From NCBI GenBank assembly GCA_003486945.1, contig DNFL01000032.1, positions 1 to 7,279 on the forward strand: a stretch of 7,279 bases of DNA, in the 5' to 3' direction. Below are positions 5,755 to 7,279 of this stretch, one piece after another. This stretch comes from Hyphomonas sp. Its GTDB lineage: Bacteria > Pseudomonadota > Alphaproteobacteria > Caulobacterales > Hyphomonadaceae. A program made the position numbers and the translations under genes. The first letter of the stretch is position 1. The number at the start of each line of letters is the position of its first letter. A model generated the notes under the pieces. That model had not been told where the DNA came from. It did not search any database and worked only from the letters and a program-made list of their open reading frames with translations.

Positions 5755-7279
5755 ATGAACGCTGTTGAAATCGAAGAAGCGATCTCCGAACTGGCTGCAG
5801 CGCCCTTTGACGCGGCTGACTTTCCGCGGGCTTTTCTGGAGGCGTTCAATAACAAGCCGACGACGGTAAAGCGGCTTCTGGCGAGCGCCGCGAAGAATTC
5901 TGACGTGGAAGGCGGTGTTCTCCAGTTCAAGCAAATACATCTCGCGGTCGCCCCTTCTGGAGGGGTTCGGGAGAAGCTGGAACAGATTCGCGCCAGCCCC
6001 AAAACAGCAGCGGGGAAGGTCCGGTTCATCCTCGCGACGGACGGGCAGACGCTGGAAGCTGAGGACCTCGCTGAAGGGGATATCCGGGTTTGCGACTACA
6101 AGGACTTCGCCAACCATTTCGGCTTCTTCCTGCCGCTTGCCGGCATCACCACTGTCAAGGCGATCAAGAACAATCCGATCGACATCCAGGCGACCGGGCG
6201 TCTCAACCGCCTCTATGTTGAACTGCTGAAAGATAATCCCGACTGGGACAGCGAAGCGCGCCGCCATGACCTTAACCAGTTCATGGCCCGGCTGATCTTC
6301 TGCTTCTTCGCCGAAGACACAGGGATATTCCGGCGGGCGAACCTTTTCACGCATGCGCTCGAGACGTATTCCGACAAGGATAATGCGCACGAGATCATCG
6401 GACGCCTGTTCCGGGTCATGGACCTGCCGACGACCGATCCTCGCCGGAAAGACCTGCGCCCTTGGGAAGATGATTTTCCCTATGTGAATGGCGGGCTCTT
6501 CGCAGGCTCAACAGAGGTGCCACGGTTTTCGCGTATCGCACGCAGCTATCTGCTTCACGCCGGTAGCCTCGACTGGAAAGCGATCAACCCAGACATCTTT
6601 GGATCGATGATACAGGCCGTCGCGGACGATGACGAGCGCGGCGAGCTCGGCATGCACTACACGAGTGTGCCGAATATCCTGAAGGTCTTGAACCCGCTCT
6701 TCCTCGATGATTTGCGAGAACAGCTTGAGGCCGCCGGCGACAATCCACGCAAGCTGCTAAATCTTCGCAAACGCCTCGCACGCATCCGGGTGTTTGATCC
6801 GGCCTGCGGTTCCGGAAACTTCCTTGTGATCGCGTACAAGGAGATGCGCGCCATTGAGGCTGAAATCCTCAAACGCCGGAATAGCGACAATGATGATCCG
6901 TCATCGGTCATTCCACTGAAGAACTTCTTCGGCATTGAGATCAAGGACTTTGCCTGCGAGATCGCACGGCTCTCCCTGCTGATCGCGGAGTATCAGTGCG
7001 ATGTGAACATCATGGGGCAGGAGCGAGCGGGTGAGATCATCCTTCCGCTGAAGGAGACGGGCCGGATAGTTTGCGGCAATGCACTGAGGCTGGATTGGTT
7101 GGAGGTTTGCCCGCCGCCGAAGCAGCCGTCCCTAATCGAGGAAGATCTTGCGGGGCCGACGGGGCGGTTTGTGCTCGAAGCTGGTGATGGTGGAGAGTGG
7201 GAGACGTATATTTGCGGGAACCCGCCATACGTCGGAAGTCTGAATCGATCTAAAGAACAGCACGACGATATGGACGCTA
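5755..7279 (+). CDS. MmeI-like (type IIL-type) adenine-specific DNA methyltransferase, C-terminus cut by window edge
   Basis: The product is a class I SAM-dependent DNA N6-adenine methyltransferase of the MmeI type; 508 residues are visible with no stop. Domains in order are: an N-terminal domain (about 1-130) where MmeI carries its nuclease; a helical spacer with RLIFCFFAEDTGIF (179-192) and FPYVNGGLF; GMHYTS (299-304), which aligns with the conserved GAHYTS of MmeI; SAM-binding motif I, FDPACGSGNF (347-356); and catalytic motif IV, NPPY (489-492). Motif I before IV is the gamma-class order. The target recognition and C-terminal helical domains lie beyond the window. In the N-terminal domain the MmeI D...ExK stretch appears replaced by GGVLQFKQIHLAVAP (53-67), which has no acidic residue. 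Cleavage would therefore need another protein. GGAAG six bases before the ATG supports the start. It is divergent from the small GNAT-like gene; probable downstream helicase or nuclease partners are not visible. Confidence 0.9.
   Translation, partial: MNAVEIEEAISELAAAPFDAADFPRAFLEAFNNKPTTVKRLLASAAKNSDVEGGVLQFKQIHLAVAPSGGVREKLEQIRASPKTAAGKVRFILATDGQTLEAEDLAEGDIRVCDYKDFANHFGFFLPLAGITTVKAIKNNPIDIQATGRLNRLYVELLKDNPDWDSEARRHDLNQFMARLIFCFFAEDTGIFRRANLFTHALETYSDKDNAHEIIGRLFRVMDLPTTDPRRKDLRPWEDDFPYVNGGLFAGSTEVPRFSRIARSYLLHAGSLDWKAINPDIFGSMIQAVADDDERGELGMHYTSVPNILKVLNPLFLDDLREQLEAAGDNPRKLLNLRKRLARIRVFDPACGSGNFLVIAYKEMRAIEAEILKRRNSDNDDPSSVIPLKNFFGIEIKDFACEIARLSLLIAEYQCDVNIMGQERAGEIILPLKETGRIVCGNALRLDWLEVCPPPKQPSLIEEDLAGPTGRFVLEAGDGGEWETYICGNPPYVGSLNRSKEQHDDMDA

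Noticed and set aside
5734..6390. Minus-strand 218-aa open frame overlapping the start of the methyltransferase
   Set aside because: The plus-strand frame continues through clear MmeI-like motifs, so the antisense frame is a shadow.

Overview
The window looks like part of an integrative and conjugative element (or a related conjugative plasmid) from a GC-rich alphaproteobacterium. The evidence is a trbB-trbC-trbD-trbE block of the alphaproteobacterial ICE/Tn4371 style, next to a DUF6499-DUF2285 transcriptional regulator, a family found mainly on alphaproteobacterial ICEs. The host genus cannot be fixed from the sequence alone.

Left part (1-3803, minus strand): an operon read right to left as trbB, trbC, trbD, trbE. 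The genes overlap by 4, 1 and 7 bases, so they are very likely translationally coupled. They encode the assembly ATPase, pilin, VirB3-like and VirB4-like parts of a mating-pair-formation type IV secretion system. trbE runs off the left edge; trbJ, trbL, trbF, trbG and trbI would be expected beyond it.

Middle (3804-5203): a divergent control region of about 325 bases contains a 26-bp dyad with two near-identical 10-bp half-sites (TGATTARCGA). Right of it, on the plus strand, lies an intact 280-aa DUF6499-DUF2285 regulator. The simplest reading is that this protein, or a partner, acts at the dyad to control itself and the trb operon. The regulator is followed by 231 bases without a gene that are unusually rich in short GC-rich hairpins and may be a structured RNA or a cis-acting element.

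Right part (5204-7279): a small minus-strand protein with a weak GNAT-like pattern, then, divergently, the first 508 residues of a MmeI-type (type IIL-like) adenine-specific DNA methyltransferase cut by the right edge. Its N-terminal region occupies the place of the MmeI nuclease domain, but the D...ExK catalytic residues appear to be absent. It is therefore probably a methyltransferase-only subunit, with any cleavage partner encoded beyond the window. This looks like defence or modification cargo beside the transfer genes. No tRNA, rRNA, CRISPR array, transposase or att site was recognised.
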